Assembly (NCBI RefSeq): GCF_001514125.1 | Contig: NZ_KQ948560.1 | Coordinates: forward strand, 173,281 to 222,750 | DNA length: 49,470 nucleotides | Reading direction: 5' to 3' | DNA from: Streptomyces longwoodensis | GTDB lineage: Bacteria; Actinomycetota; Actinomycetes; Streptomycetales; Streptomycetaceae | In this document: positions 7,875-15,685 of the stretch, in pieces | Position numbering within the stretch: position 1 is the stretch's first letter | Layout: each line of letters begins with the position of its first letter | Program-made: the position numbers and the translations under genes | The notes under the pieces: generated by a model | What the model saw: the letters and a program-made list of their open reading frames with translations, nothing else | The model's database searches: none | Told to the model about the DNA's origin: nothing

Positions 7875-8840
7875 ATGGCCAAGAAGCGACCCCAGACGAG
7901 GGCCACGCGGCCCCAGCTCACCGACGGGGAGATCCCGGTCGTCGGCGCCCGTGAGCCCTGTCCGTGCGGCAGCGGCCGCCGGTACAAGGCCTGCCACGGC
8001 CGGGCCGCCGCGCACGCGGTGACCGAGCTGGTGCACCGCCCGTTCGAGGGGCTGCCGGGCGAGTGCGACTGGGTCGCCCTGCGCGAGCTGGTCCCTGCGG
8101 CCACCGTGGAGCTGCCCCTGAAGGACGGGCTGCCCGCGGACGTCCCGTCGGTCACGCTCGCCACCGTGCTGCCCATGGCGTGGCCGGCGCTGCGCCGCGA
8201 CGACGGCTCGGTCCTGCTCGGCCTGCAGAACGACACGGCGTCCGGCGACATCAGCCGCGACCTCGCCGACACCCTCCAGCGCGCGCTCACCGCCCAGCCC
8301 GGCACGCCGGTGCAGGCGCGCCGCGCGCCCGCCGACGGTCCCCGGCTGCAGGACCTGCTGGACGCGGAGGGCACTTTCGAGCCGGTCGTGCACAGCGGAT
8401 TCGAGTTCTGGATCCCGGACACGGAGAACGCCACGCCGGAGGTGACCGCCTCCCTGGAGCGGGCCAACGCGGCCGCGATCCCGACCGTGAAGCTGGCCGG
8501 CGTGGACGCCGCGTACTGGTGCGAGACGCCGGAGAAGAACCACCTGCGGTGGGTCATGCCGCACCCCGAGGAGCAGCTGCTGGACGCGCTGGCGCGGCTG
8601 CACGCGGCGGGCCGGTCCAGCCTCGGCGAGGGCACCCGCCTGGTGGGGTCCTTCCGGGCGCACGGCCTGACGGTTCCCGTGTGGGACCTGCCGAGCGGGG
8701 TCGGCGCGGACGACGTGGAGAAGCCCGCCGCCGAGTTCGCCGAGCGGCTGGCCGCCGCGCTGTCCTCCGACGCCCCGCTGACCCCCGAGGAGCGCCGGGC
8801 GCGTGGCGGGCTCACCAACCGGCAGGTCACGCTCAGCTGA
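7875..8840 (+). CDS. SEC-C motif protein (DUF5926-like)
   Basis: A 321-residue soluble protein. Near the N-terminus, residues about 27-42 read REPCPCGSGRRYKACHG, a SEC-C zinc-binding motif of the type at the C-terminus of SecA (C-x-C-x8-C-H). The remaining 280 residues resemble a domain found fused to this motif throughout Streptomyces, annotated only as a domain of unknown function. No membrane segment or signal is present. The ATG follows GGGAGACACC. The gene sits 90 bp after the RsbW-like gene and is followed by a structured intergenic region with a strong terminator. SEC-C motifs bind zinc and mediate protein or ribosome contacts; a translation- or export-related role is inference only. 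Confidence 0.85.
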   Translation: MAKKRPQTRATRPQLTDGEIPVVGAREPCPCGSGRRYKACHGRAAAHAVTELVHRPFEGLPGECDWVALRELVPAATVELPLKDGLPADVPSVTLATVLPMAWPALRRDDGSVLLGLQNDTASGDISRDLADTLQRALTAQPGTPVQARRAPADGPRLQDLLDAEGTFEPVVHSGFEFWIPDTENATPEVTASLERANAAAIPTVKLAGVDAAYWCETPEKNHLRWVMPHPEEQLLDALARLHAAGRSSLGEGTRLVGSFRAHGLTVPVWDLPSGVGADDVEKPAAEFAERLAAALSSDAPLTPEERRARGGLTNRQVTLS

Positions 8841-8927
8841 TCCGATCGCACTTGCGACGGGACGCGCGGCCGGGCGGCGGGTCGGCACGCCCGGCCTGGC
8901 ACCCGCTGCGTGGACGGGGTGACTCCG

Positions 8928-9096
8928 CTCACAACTCCCGTTCGCACAAGGGGAGTCGAAGCCAAGCGTGCCGCTCGGCGCGTGTCCGGAAAGCCGATGA
9001 AAACAGGAGATCGAATTTGCTTGGGGCCGATCTCTTGTTACCGTTCGAGTAGCCCGGTTGCTGGTGCATCCCCCGTCGCCAGCAACCGGGTCTTTT
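8928..9096 (+). ncRNA. Candidate small RNA with three hairpins
   Basis: Between two convergent coding genes, three consecutive stem-loops can be drawn: ACTCCC with GGGAGT at about 8934-8956; a 10-bp stem 9005-9014 with 9029-9038 (one G-U pair); and a 12-bp stem 9054-9065 with 9080-9091 whose loop contains CCCCC, followed by TCTTTTCG. The last is a textbook intrinsic terminator, rare in this genome. Locally lower GC (AAAACAGGAGATCGAATTTG) also differs from the surroundings. It could be the long 3' UTR of the SEC-C gene instead. The C-rich loop recalls the actinobacterial 6C RNA, but I cannot show the second C-rich hairpin that motif needs. Confidence 0.45.
9054..9096 (+). terminator. Intrinsic terminator with T-tract
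   Basis: A perfect 12-bp stem (9054-9065 with 9080-9091), 14-nt loop, then TCTTTT. It ends plus-strand transcription before the convergent secreted-protein gene. Confidence 0.85.
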
Positions 9097-9131
9097 CGTG
9101 CCCGGCCGGCTGTACACAACGGGGTCGGGTG

Positions 9132-9830
9132 TCAACTGCTCGTGTCCGCTTCGGAGTTGCTGCCGGAGCGCAGCAGGAGCGGGGCGTCGGCGCCGTTCGC
9201 GTCAGCCGCGGCGAACTCCGCGACCGCCCAGTGGTCCTCCGGCCCGCCCCCGCCGGGCCCGCGCGGGGTCTCACAGCTCGCGGGCTCGTCGTCGGCGCTC
9301 ACCGCGCACCGCATCCGCACCGTCCGCCCGTGGGGCCCCATCAGGCTCAGCTCGGCGTCCAGGGCGCGGCCGGTGGCGTTGCGGTAGTAGGTGCGCGCCC
9401 AGGTCTCGTCGCCCTGCGTCAGCACGCAGGTCTGCGCTTCGACGCCGTCCGGGGAGGAGAGTTCCGGACCGCACCGGGCGGCCGTGGCGAGGCCGAGACC
9501 GAGCGTGCGGGGGGAGGAGGCGTCGGCCGCCGGGCCCTTCGCGTCACCGTCGGCCCCGTCCCGCGCCCGTCCCTCCGCCGGACGTCCGTCGACGGTGCGC
9601 GCGTCCCCCGGGTCCGCGTGCCCGTCGTCCGGCCGGCGCTCGTACGGCCGTCCGCCGCCCGCCGCGGGGCCGGCCGCCGCGTCGTCGTACGGCGGCTGGT
9701 GGACGACCGCGCGCGCGACGGACCGCACGGCCTCGCCCCCGCCGCCGACCGGCCCGGCGGACGCCGCCGCCAGGGGAAGGACGAGCACGCAGGTCGCGAC
9801 GGCGCCGAGGGCCAGGAGACGAACGTTCAT
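9132..9830 (-). CDS. Secreted hypothetical protein
   Basis: A 232-residue protein with a Sec signal peptide (MNVRLLALGAVATCVLVLPLAAASAG, cleavage probably near residue 25). A disordered, Arg/Asp/Gly/Pro-rich region covers residues about 35-115. The C-terminal domain (about 120-225) contains four cysteines in RCGPEL, QTCVL, MRCAV and ASCET, likely forming two disulphides outside the cell. No catalytic motif is seen and I do not recognise the family. The minus-strand hexamer TATCTT (9842-9837) lies six bases before the ATG and no ribosome site is present, so the message may be leaderless. The gene converges with the candidate small RNA. Confidence 0.75.
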   Translation of the reverse strand: MNVRLLALGAVATCVLVLPLAAASAGPVGGGGEAVRSVARAVVHQPPYDDAAAGPAAGGGRPYERRPDDGHADPGDARTVDGRPAEGRARDGADGDAKGPAADASSPRTLGLGLATAARCGPELSSPDGVEAQTCVLTQGDETWARTYYRNATGRALDAELSLMGPHGRTVRMRCAVSADDEPASCETPRGPGGGGPEDHWAVAEFAAADANGADAPLLLRSGSNSEADTSS

Positions 9831-9836
9831 GGGCGG

Positions 9837-9842
9837 AAGATA
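9837..9842 (-). promoter_or_regulatory. Candidate -10 of a leaderless promoter
   Basis: TATCTT on the minus strand fits TANNNT and lies six bases before the ATG of the secreted-protein gene, so transcription would start at or next to the initiation codon. No ribosome site is present. Confidence 0.4.
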
Positions 9843-9884
9843 CGGGGCGGAGCCGGCCGGCCGGCCCGCGCGCGCCCGACACCC

Positions 9885-10559
9885 CTACAACTCGGGGGCG
9901 CTCACACCCGTACGAGTGAGGGCGTCGACGACCGCGTCCACCACGGCCTCCACGTCGGGCACCCAGGGGGAGGACGAGCCGGGCAGCGGGGCGCGCTCCC
10001 AGCGGACGCCGCCCTGGCCGGTGGCGGACGGCGGGAGCGCGAGGTAACCGCCCTCGCCGTGGAAGCGCAGGGAGCCGGGGACGAAGTCCTTGGCGTACAG
10101 CAGCTCGCCCAACTGTTCCAGGCCGTAGGGCCGGACGAGGATCGACCAGCGGGCCGGTGAGGCGACCACCGGGCCGAGGCGCATGCCCTGGCGGTCGAGC
10201 GCGGCGAGCGCGCGGGAGGCCGCGAGGGCGGGGAGGCTGACCGCGCAGGGCGCGCTGCCCCCGGTGGCCAGGACGATCGGGGCCGACGGCCGGTTGGTCC
10301 ACCACCAGCGCACCATGCGGGCGTCGGTGGTGGCCGCGAGGAGGCCGGGGTCGAAGGGGTGTGCTCCGGGCACTGTGCAGTCCGGGTCCGGGCAGGCGCA
10401 GCGGCCGCGCGCGTCGGCCGCCACACCGGGGAGCACGGGCCACTGCCATTGAGTCGCACAGGCCAGGGCCGCGTCGATCAACTCAGGCCCCCCGTCGCCG
10501 CGCCGGGAGCGTTTGCGCTGGGACAGGAGCCTGCGTCGCCTTCCGAGGATCTCGCGCAT
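9885..10559 (-). CDS. Prim-pol-like protein lacking the catalytic acidic pair
   Basis: A 224-residue soluble protein resembling the N-terminal bifunctional DNA primase/polymerase (prim-pol) domain of archaeo-eukaryotic primases. Recognisable parts are the basic N-terminus (GRRRRLLSQRKRSRRGD), the helix ALACATQWQWPVLPG, the cysteine cluster CACPDPDCTVPGAHP, and a helix with WWWTNRPSAPIVLATG. Active family members follow this with a strand ending in Asp-x-Asp; here the equivalent region reads CAVSLPALAAS and has no acidic pair, so polymerase activity is doubtful. The ATG follows AAAGGA. The gene is chromosomal and monocistronic, not beside a helicase or phage genes, which fits a domesticated regulatory or DNA-binding role. 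The family call is moderately sure; the loss of activity is inferred from this reading. Confidence 0.7.
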   Translation of the reverse strand: MREILGRRRRLLSQRKRSRRGDGGPELIDAALACATQWQWPVLPGVAADARGRCACPDPDCTVPGAHPFDPGLLAATTDARMVRWWWTNRPSAPIVLATGGSAPCAVSLPALAASRALAALDRQGMRLGPVVASPARWSILVRPYGLEQLGELLYAKDFVPGSLRFHGEGGYLALPPSATGQGGVRWERAPLPGSSSPWVPDVEAVVDAVVDALTRTGVSAPEL

Positions 10560-11008
10560 GAGCGCTCGTTCCTTTCCGTTGCACCGCTGGCAACACCGAG
10601 GGCCACATCACACCATGTGTCGATCACTTCACTGGGCGTACCTGTTGGCGCATCACACCCTTGCTTAGGCAAGGGAAACCCCACACTGCGGTCTATCAAA
10701 TGCCTGGGCGTGGCGTGGGGTGGCGAAGTCTGGCGTTTTGCCGCGCCGCTGGTTCTCTCCGCCTCCGCCACGGGAGGATGGGGCACGGTCGTCGATGGCT
10801 AGGACGCTCGGGTCGGGCACCAGGTTCCGGGCGGCTGTCCGCCACCCCGGCCGTACCGAGTAGGTACCCATCACAACCGTTGTGACGCTCCGTGGAGCCA
10901 GTCCAGTCGACCGCAATAGCCCGTTGCCCGAGTCAGTTTTAAGCCAACTTTGCCTTTCCACAAGGGGTGCCGCACCTCCCCACGGACACCAGGAATCCCA
11001 GCAGGACA
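10560..11008. promoter_or_regulatory. Divergent regulatory region with two adjacent palindromes
   Basis: This 449-bp spacer separates the prim-pol-like and PP2C genes. It contains GTACC-GAGTA-GGTAC (10853-10867) and, 3 bp on, the 7-1-7 palindrome TCACAACCGTTGTGA (10871-10885), about 125 bp before the PP2C start. A short perfect hairpin CCCTTGC-TTAG-GCAAGGG lies at 10658-10675. The palindromes look like operators for one or two dimeric regulators. I cannot name the regulator. Confidence 0.5.
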
Positions 11009-12541
11009 ATGCTGGACATCCCCTCACGAGTGCGTGTACATGTGGAGACACTGCAAGCGGCGCAGAATCACATGGGGGTTTGCGATGCTTTCCAGCACTA
11101 CGCACCGGCCCGAGAGCCGGACGCCATGAACGCCCCGCATCCTCCGAAAGTGGCCGGAATCGATTCAACGGTTCCCTCACCGGCCCACACTGTCGCGCCG
11201 GCCCCCGCCGCCCCGGACGCCCCACCGGTCGCCGCCGCCCCCACCGTCCCCACCGCGCCGTGCGCCCCCGGAGCCCTCCTCCAGGACCGGCTCGCCGGCT
11301 GGGTCTCGGACCTCACGACCCTCCACGAACTGACCGAACGCCTCGCCCGCACACACGTCCTGGACGACGCGCTGCAGGAGTTGCTGCGCGCGGGTGCCGC
11401 CCTGGTGGGCGCCCAGCGCGGACTGGTCGCCCTGGAACCCGCCGACGGCCTCGGCCCGGACACCACCCTCGGACTCGGACTCGGCCGCGCCGACCTCGGC
11501 CACCTGGAGACCGTGCCGCGCAGCGCCCTGCCGTTCGGCCGCATCCTCGACGGACTGCCCGGCGGCGAGGACGGCGTCGCCGAACCCGACCTGTCCGCCC
11601 AGGACGGCCTCGACCCCCGCCACCGCGAGGTCGCCGCCCGCCTCGGGTACGCCGCCAGCTACGCCCTGCCCCTCGCCGGCGGGACCACCGGCCGCCTCGG
11701 CGCCGCCGTCTGGCTCTACGACGAGCCCGCCGAACCCGACGAGCGCCGCCGCCACCTCGTCGGCCTGTACGTCCGCCACGCCGCCGAGCACCTGACCCGG
11801 CTGCGCGAGGTCGAGCGCACGCGCGCGTGCATGCGGACGATCGCGGAGGAACTGCTGCCGTCCCGGCTCCCGCGCGTCGCCGGCGTCCAGCTCGCCGCCC
11901 GGCACCGCACCGGCCCGCACGGCGGCGGCGACTGGTACGACGCGCTGCCGCTGCCGGACGCCGCCCTCGGCCTCTCCGTCGGCGCGGTCACCGGCTCGGG
12001 GCCCAGCGCCGTCGCCGCGATGGGCCGGCTGCGCGCCTCGCTGCGGGCCTACGCCGTGATGGAGGGCGAGGACCCGGTCGCCGTGCTGTCCGACCTGGAG
12101 CTGCTGCTGCGCCTGACGGAGCCCGCCCGCTCGGCCACCGCCCTGTTCGCCTACTGCGAGCCCGCGCTGCGCAAGATCACCCTGGCCGGTGCCGGACACT
12201 GCCCGCCGCTGCTGACGGGGGTGCGGCGCACCGAGTTCGTGGAGACGACCGTGTCGGCGCCGCTGGGCATGCTCGCCTGCTGGGAGGCGCCGAGCGTGGA
12301 GCTGGAGGCGGAGGCCGGGGAGACGGTCCTGCTCTACACCGACGGGCTGCTGCACCGTACCGGCGAGACCACCGACCGGGCGTTCGCGCGGCTGCACGCG
12401 GCCGCCGCCGGGGTGCCCCGGGCGCTGCGCCAGGACCCCGGCGCGGTCGCCGACCACGTGCTGCGCACGGTGCTGCCGGACGGCCTCGACGCGCAGGACG
12501 GCGCCGAGGACGTGGTGTTGCTGGCGGCGCGCTTCGAATAG
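11009..12541 (+). CDS. GAF-domain PP2C-type (SpoIIE-like) protein phosphatase
   Basis: A 510-residue cytoplasmic signalling protein. The first 85 residues are a Pro/Ala-rich leader. A GAF sensor domain (about 95-285, from TTLHELTERLARTHVLDDAL through LYVRHAAEHLTRLREVE) precedes a SpoIIE/RsbU-type PP2C phosphatase domain (about 295-508) with RHRTGPHGGGDWYDALPLPD, the GAGHCPPLL strand and LLYTDGL. The metal-binding aspartates in GGGDW and YTDG are present. Such phosphatases dephosphorylate anti-anti-sigma factors in partner switching with RsbW-like kinases, two of which occur elsewhere in this window. I chose the ATG at 11009, preceded by GCAGGAC; an in-frame ATG at 10967 lacks a ribosome site. 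Transcription may be controlled by the palindromes upstream. Confidence 0.85.
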   Translation: MLDIPSRVRVHVETLQAAQNHMGVCDAFQHYAPAREPDAMNAPHPPKVAGIDSTVPSPAHTVAPAPAAPDAPPVAAAPTVPTAPCAPGALLQDRLAGWVSDLTTLHELTERLARTHVLDDALQELLRAGAALVGAQRGLVALEPADGLGPDTTLGLGLGRADLGHLETVPRSALPFGRILDGLPGGEDGVAEPDLSAQDGLDPRHREVAARLGYAASYALPLAGGTTGRLGAAVWLYDEPAEPDERRRHLVGLYVRHAAEHLTRLREVERTRACMRTIAEELLPSRLPRVAGVQLAARHRTGPHGGGDWYDALPLPDAALGLSVGAVTGSGPSAVAAMGRLRASLRAYAVMEGEDPVAVLSDLELLLRLTEPARSATALFAYCEPALRKITLAGAGHCPPLLTGVRRTEFVETTVSAPLGMLACWEAPSVELEAEAGETVLLYTDGLLHRTGETTDRAFARLHAAAAGVPRALRQDPGAVADHVLRTVLPDGLDAQDGAEDVVLLAARFE

Positions 12542-12662
12542 GCCTGGACAGATCTCCGCCCGGCCCCGGGCAGGCCCGGTGTAACAGGTCCTCCGGCCCT
12601 GGGCCCCCTTCCGTGCGACCGTACGATGGGGGAGGTCCAGTGCCGTATCGAGGAGGATGACC

Positions 12663-14123
12663 GTGGCCGACGAGCTCACCCCGGAGACCCCGGAGGGCGA
12701 CGCCGAGGAGCCCATCAAGCAGCGGAAGAACGGCCTGTACCCGGGCGTGTCCGACGAGCTTGCCGAGAACATGAAGTCCGGCTGGGCGGACACCGAACTG
12801 CGCGACCTCGAGCCGGTCCCCCAGGCCGCCGAGACCGCCGCCCGCCGCGCCGCGCTGTCGGCCCGCTTCCCCGGCGAGCGCCTGGTGATCCCCGCGGGCA
12901 ACCTGAAGGTCCGCTCCAACGACACGGACTACCCGTTCCGCGCGTCCGTCGAGTACGCCTACCTCACCGGCAACCAGACCGAGGACGGCGTCCTGGTGCT
13001 GGAGCCCACCGCCGACGGCCACCGCGAGACGCTGTACCTGCTGCCGCGCTCCGACCGGGAGAACGGCGAGTTCTGGCTGTCCGGGCAGGGCGAGCTGTGG
13101 GTCGGCCGCCGGCACTCCCTGACCGAGGCCGGGACGCTGTACGGCATCCCCGCCTCCGACGTGCGCGAGCTCGCCGACGCGCTGCGCGAGGCCACCGGCC
13201 CGGTGCGGGTCGTGCGCGGCCACGACGCCGGCATCGAGGCGGCCCTGACCGACAAGGTCACCGCCGAGCGCGACGAGGAGCTGCGCGTCGTCCTCTCCGA
13301 GATGCGCCTGGTCAAGGACGACTTCGAGGTCGCCGAGCTGCAGAAGGCCGTCGACTCCACGGTGCGCGGCTTCGAGGACGTGGTGAAGGTCCTCGACAAG
13401 GCCGAGGCCACCTCCGAGCGCTACATCGAGGGCACGTTCTTCCTGCGCGCCCGCGTGGAGGGCAACGACGTCGGCTACGGCACCATCGCCGCGGCCGGCC
13501 CGCACGCCTGCACGCTGCACTGGGTGCGCAACGACGGGCCCGTGCGCTCCGGCGACCTGCTCCTGCTGGACGCGGGCGTGGAGACGCACACGTACTACAC
13601 CGCCGACGTCACGCGGACGCTGCCGGTCGACGGCCGGTTCACGGAGATCCAGAAGAAGATCTACGACGCCGTGTACGACGCCCAGGAGGCCGGGATCGCG
13701 GCCGTCCAGCCGGGCGCCAAGTACCGGGACTTCCACGACGCCGCCCAGCGGGTGCTCACCGAGCGGCTCGTGGAGTGGGGGCTCGTCGAGGGGCCGGTCG
13801 AGCGGGTGCTGGAGCTCGGGCTCCAGCGGCGCTGGACGCTCCACGGCACGGGCCACATGCTCGGCATGGACGTGCACGACTGCGCCGCCGCGCGCACCGA
13901 GACCTACGTGGACGGCGTGCTGGAGCCGGGCATGGTGCTCACCGTGGAGCCCGGGCTGTACTTCCAGGCCGACGACCTGACCGTGCCGGAGGAGTACCGC
14001 GGCATCGGCGTGCGGATCGAGGACGACATCCTGGTCACCCGGGACGGCAACCGGAACCTCAGCGCCGCGCTGCCCCGGCGGTCCGACGAGGTCGAGAGCT
14101 GGATGGCCTCCCTCAAGGGCTGA
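12663..14123 (+). CDS. pepP: Aminopeptidase P (Xaa-Pro aminopeptidase)
   Basis: A 486-residue M24B metallopeptidase that removes the N-terminal residue from peptides with proline in second position. The N-terminal domain (about 60-230) is of the aminopeptidase P type. The pita-bread catalytic domain has the five dinuclear metal ligands in order: Asp in LLLDAGVE, Asp in YTADVTR, His in HGTGHMLGMDVHD, Glu in TVEPGLY, and Glu in VRIEDDILV. The start is GTG at 12663, six bases after AGGAGG; the ATG at 12657 directly abuts that ribosome site and cannot use it. The gene stands alone and ends in a strong terminator. It is cytoplasmic, with a role in peptide turnover. Confidence 0.93.
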   Translation: MADELTPETPEGDAEEPIKQRKNGLYPGVSDELAENMKSGWADTELRDLEPVPQAAETAARRAALSARFPGERLVIPAGNLKVRSNDTDYPFRASVEYAYLTGNQTEDGVLVLEPTADGHRETLYLLPRSDRENGEFWLSGQGELWVGRRHSLTEAGTLYGIPASDVRELADALREATGPVRVVRGHDAGIEAALTDKVTAERDEELRVVLSEMRLVKDDFEVAELQKAVDSTVRGFEDVVKVLDKAEATSERYIEGTFFLRARVEGNDVGYGTIAAAGPHACTLHWVRNDGPVRSGDLLLLDAGVETHTYYTADVTRTLPVDGRFTEIQKKIYDAVYDAQEAGIAAVQPGAKYRDFHDAAQRVLTERLVEWGLVEGPVERVLELGLQRRWTLHGTGHMLGMDVHDCAAARTETYVDGVLEPGMVLTVEPGLYFQADDLTVPEEYRGIGVRIEDDILVTRDGNRNLSAALPRRSDEVESWMASLKG

Positions 14124-14146
14124 GGGAGCGCCGCGGGACAGGAGAC

Positions 14147-14176
14147 GGCCGGGCACCACCGGGGTGCCCGGCCTTT
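14147..14176 (+). terminator. Terminator after pepP
   Basis: A perfect 11-bp stem (14147-14157 with 14163-14173) with a 5-nt loop is followed by TTT, 24 bp after the pepP stop. Confidence 0.85.
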
Positions 14177-14239
14177 CGCTGCGTCCGGGGGCCGCCGGGG
14201 GGCTTGCCGTGCTCTCCCGCGCCCCCTCGGGGAGTGGGT

Positions 14240-15598
14240 GTGGACCTGCATCTGGAGCTGCGTCCGGACGTGATCGCGGCCGAGGGCCGGCGCGTCGGGC
14301 TCGAACGTGCCCTGCGGGACGCCTTACGGGACGGGCGGCTCGCCCCCGGGGAGCGGCTGCCCGCGACCCGGCGGCTGGCCGAGGAGCTCGGCATCTCGCG
14401 CAACACCGTCAAGGCGGCGTACGACCAGCTCGTCGCCGAGGGCTTCCTGACGGCCCGTCAGGGCTCGGGAACCCGGGTCGCCTCACTGCCCGCCCCGGAC
14501 GCCGGGCCGGCCGAGGCCGCCGCACGCGCGCGTGAGCCCCGCTTCGACCTGCGGCCCGGCAGCCCGGACGTCGGGGCGTTCCCGGCCGCCGCCTGGCTGC
14601 GGGCGCTGCGGCGGGCCATCGCCTCCGCGCCCTCCCTCGCCTACGACTACGGCGACCCGCGCGGGCGGATCGAGCTGCGGACCGCACTGTCCGGCTACCT
14701 GGGCCGGGCGCGCGGGGTCGTCGCGCCGCCGGAGCGGATCGTGATCACCTCGGGCTACGTGCAGGGGCTCGCGCTGCTCACGCGCGTGCTGGACGGCTCC
14801 ACCGTGGCCATGGAGGACCCCGGGCTGCCGTTCCACCGGGAGGTGGTGCGGCGCAACGGGGGCCGGGTGGTGCCCGTGCCCGTCGACGACCGGGGCCTGC
14901 TGGTCGAGGAGCTGGGGGACGCCGCCGCCGTGGTGGTCACGCCCGCGCACCAGTACCCGACCGGCGTGACGCTGCACCCCGGGCGGCGGCGCGCGCTCGG
15001 CGACTGGGCCCGCGCCCGGGACGCCCTGGTCGTCGAGGACGACTACGACGGGGAGTTCCGCTACGACCGGCAGCCCGTGGGCGCCCTCCAGGGCATGGCG
15101 CCGGGCCAGGTCGTGTACCTCGGCACCGCCTCCAAGACGCTCGGGCCCGCGCTGCGGCTGGGCTGGATGGTGCTGCCGCCGCACCTGGTCGACGCGGTCG
15201 CCGACGCCAAGCTGCACAGCGACCACCACACCGAGACCATCGGGCAGCTGGCCCTCGCCGAGCTGATCGACAGCCACGCCTACGACCGGCACGTGCGGGC
15301 CAGCCGGCTGCGCTACCGGCGCCGCCGCGACCTGCTGCTGGACCGCCTCGGCGGACGCCGGGGCGTGCGCGGGATCGCGGCCGGGCTGCACGCGCTGGTG
15401 GAGGTCGCCGACGAGGCGGACGTCGCGGCCCGCGCCGAGGCGGTGGGGCTGGCGGTCGGACGGCTCGGCGAGCACTGGCACACCCCGGGCGCGGCCGGGC
15501 GGCCGCAGGGCCTCGTGGTGGGGTACGGCACGCCCCGGGAGCGGGTCTACCCGCAGGCGCTGGAGGTGCTGGCCGGGGTGCTCGGACGGGGTGCGTGA
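14240..15598 (+). CDS. MocR/PdxR-family regulator with aminotransferase-like domain, TTA codon
   Basis: A 452-residue chimeric regulator. Residues 1-75 form a GntR-type winged helix (LPATRRLAEELGISRNTVKAAYDQLVAEGFLTARQGSGTRV). The rest is a fold-type I aminotransferase domain with the PLP lysine in YLGTASKTLGPALRLG and the conserved EDDYDGEFRY block. Family members sense PLP or an amine-PLP adduct and usually control an adjacent gene; here the MFS transporter 87 bp downstream is the natural target, and three ATTGG(A/G)(C/T)C repeats lie between them. The GTG at 14240 is preferred; GTG 14234 is an alternative. Codon 29 is TTA (14324-14326), so expression probably depends on bldA. Confidence 0.88.
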   Translation: MDLHLELRPDVIAAEGRRVGLERALRDALRDGRLAPGERLPATRRLAEELGISRNTVKAAYDQLVAEGFLTARQGSGTRVASLPAPDAGPAEAAARAREPRFDLRPGSPDVGAFPAAAWLRALRRAIASAPSLAYDYGDPRGRIELRTALSGYLGRARGVVAPPERIVITSGYVQGLALLTRVLDGSTVAMEDPGLPFHREVVRRNGGRVVPVPVDDRGLLVEELGDAAAVVVTPAHQYPTGVTLHPGRRRALGDWARARDALVVEDDYDGEFRYDRQPVGALQGMAPGQVVYLGTASKTLGPALRLGWMVLPPHLVDAVADAKLHSDHHTETIGQLALAELIDSHAYDRHVRASRLRYRRRRDLLLDRLGGRRGVRGIAAGLHALVEVADEADVAARAEAVGLAVGRLGEHWHTPGAAGRPQGLVVGYGTPRERVYPQALEVLAGVLGRGA

Positions 15599-15617
15599 GC
15601 ACGCGGGGGACTCCGCA

Positions 15618-15670
15618 ATTGGACCACCGACAAGGCAGTTCATTGGGTCTGCTCACGGCTCCAATGGGTC
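15618..15670 (+). promoter_or_regulatory. Repeated ATTGG(A/G)(C/T)C elements, candidate MocR operator
   Basis: ATTGGACC (15618-15625), ATTGGGTC (15642-15649) and AATGGGTC (15663-15670) occur as direct repeats just before the MFS start. MocR regulators such as TauR and PdxR bind direct repeats containing TGGAC/TGG(A/T)C at about two helical turns, so autoregulation or control of the transporter is likely. Confidence 0.5.
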
Positions 15671-15685
15671 CGTAGCGTCGGTGGC

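Noticed and set aside
9054..9096. 6C RNA family member
   Set aside because: Only one hairpin has a C-rich loop, with five rather than six or more C, so the motif is incomplete.
7098..9119. 673-residue open frame on the minus strand opposite the RsbW-like and SEC-C genes
   Set aside because: Its composition is that of an antisense shadow in GC-rich DNA; both plus-strand genes have clear motifs and ribosome sites.
12177..14159. 660-residue open frame on the minus strand opposite pepP
   Set aside because: It is antisense to a well-supported metallopeptidase and has no domain or start signal.
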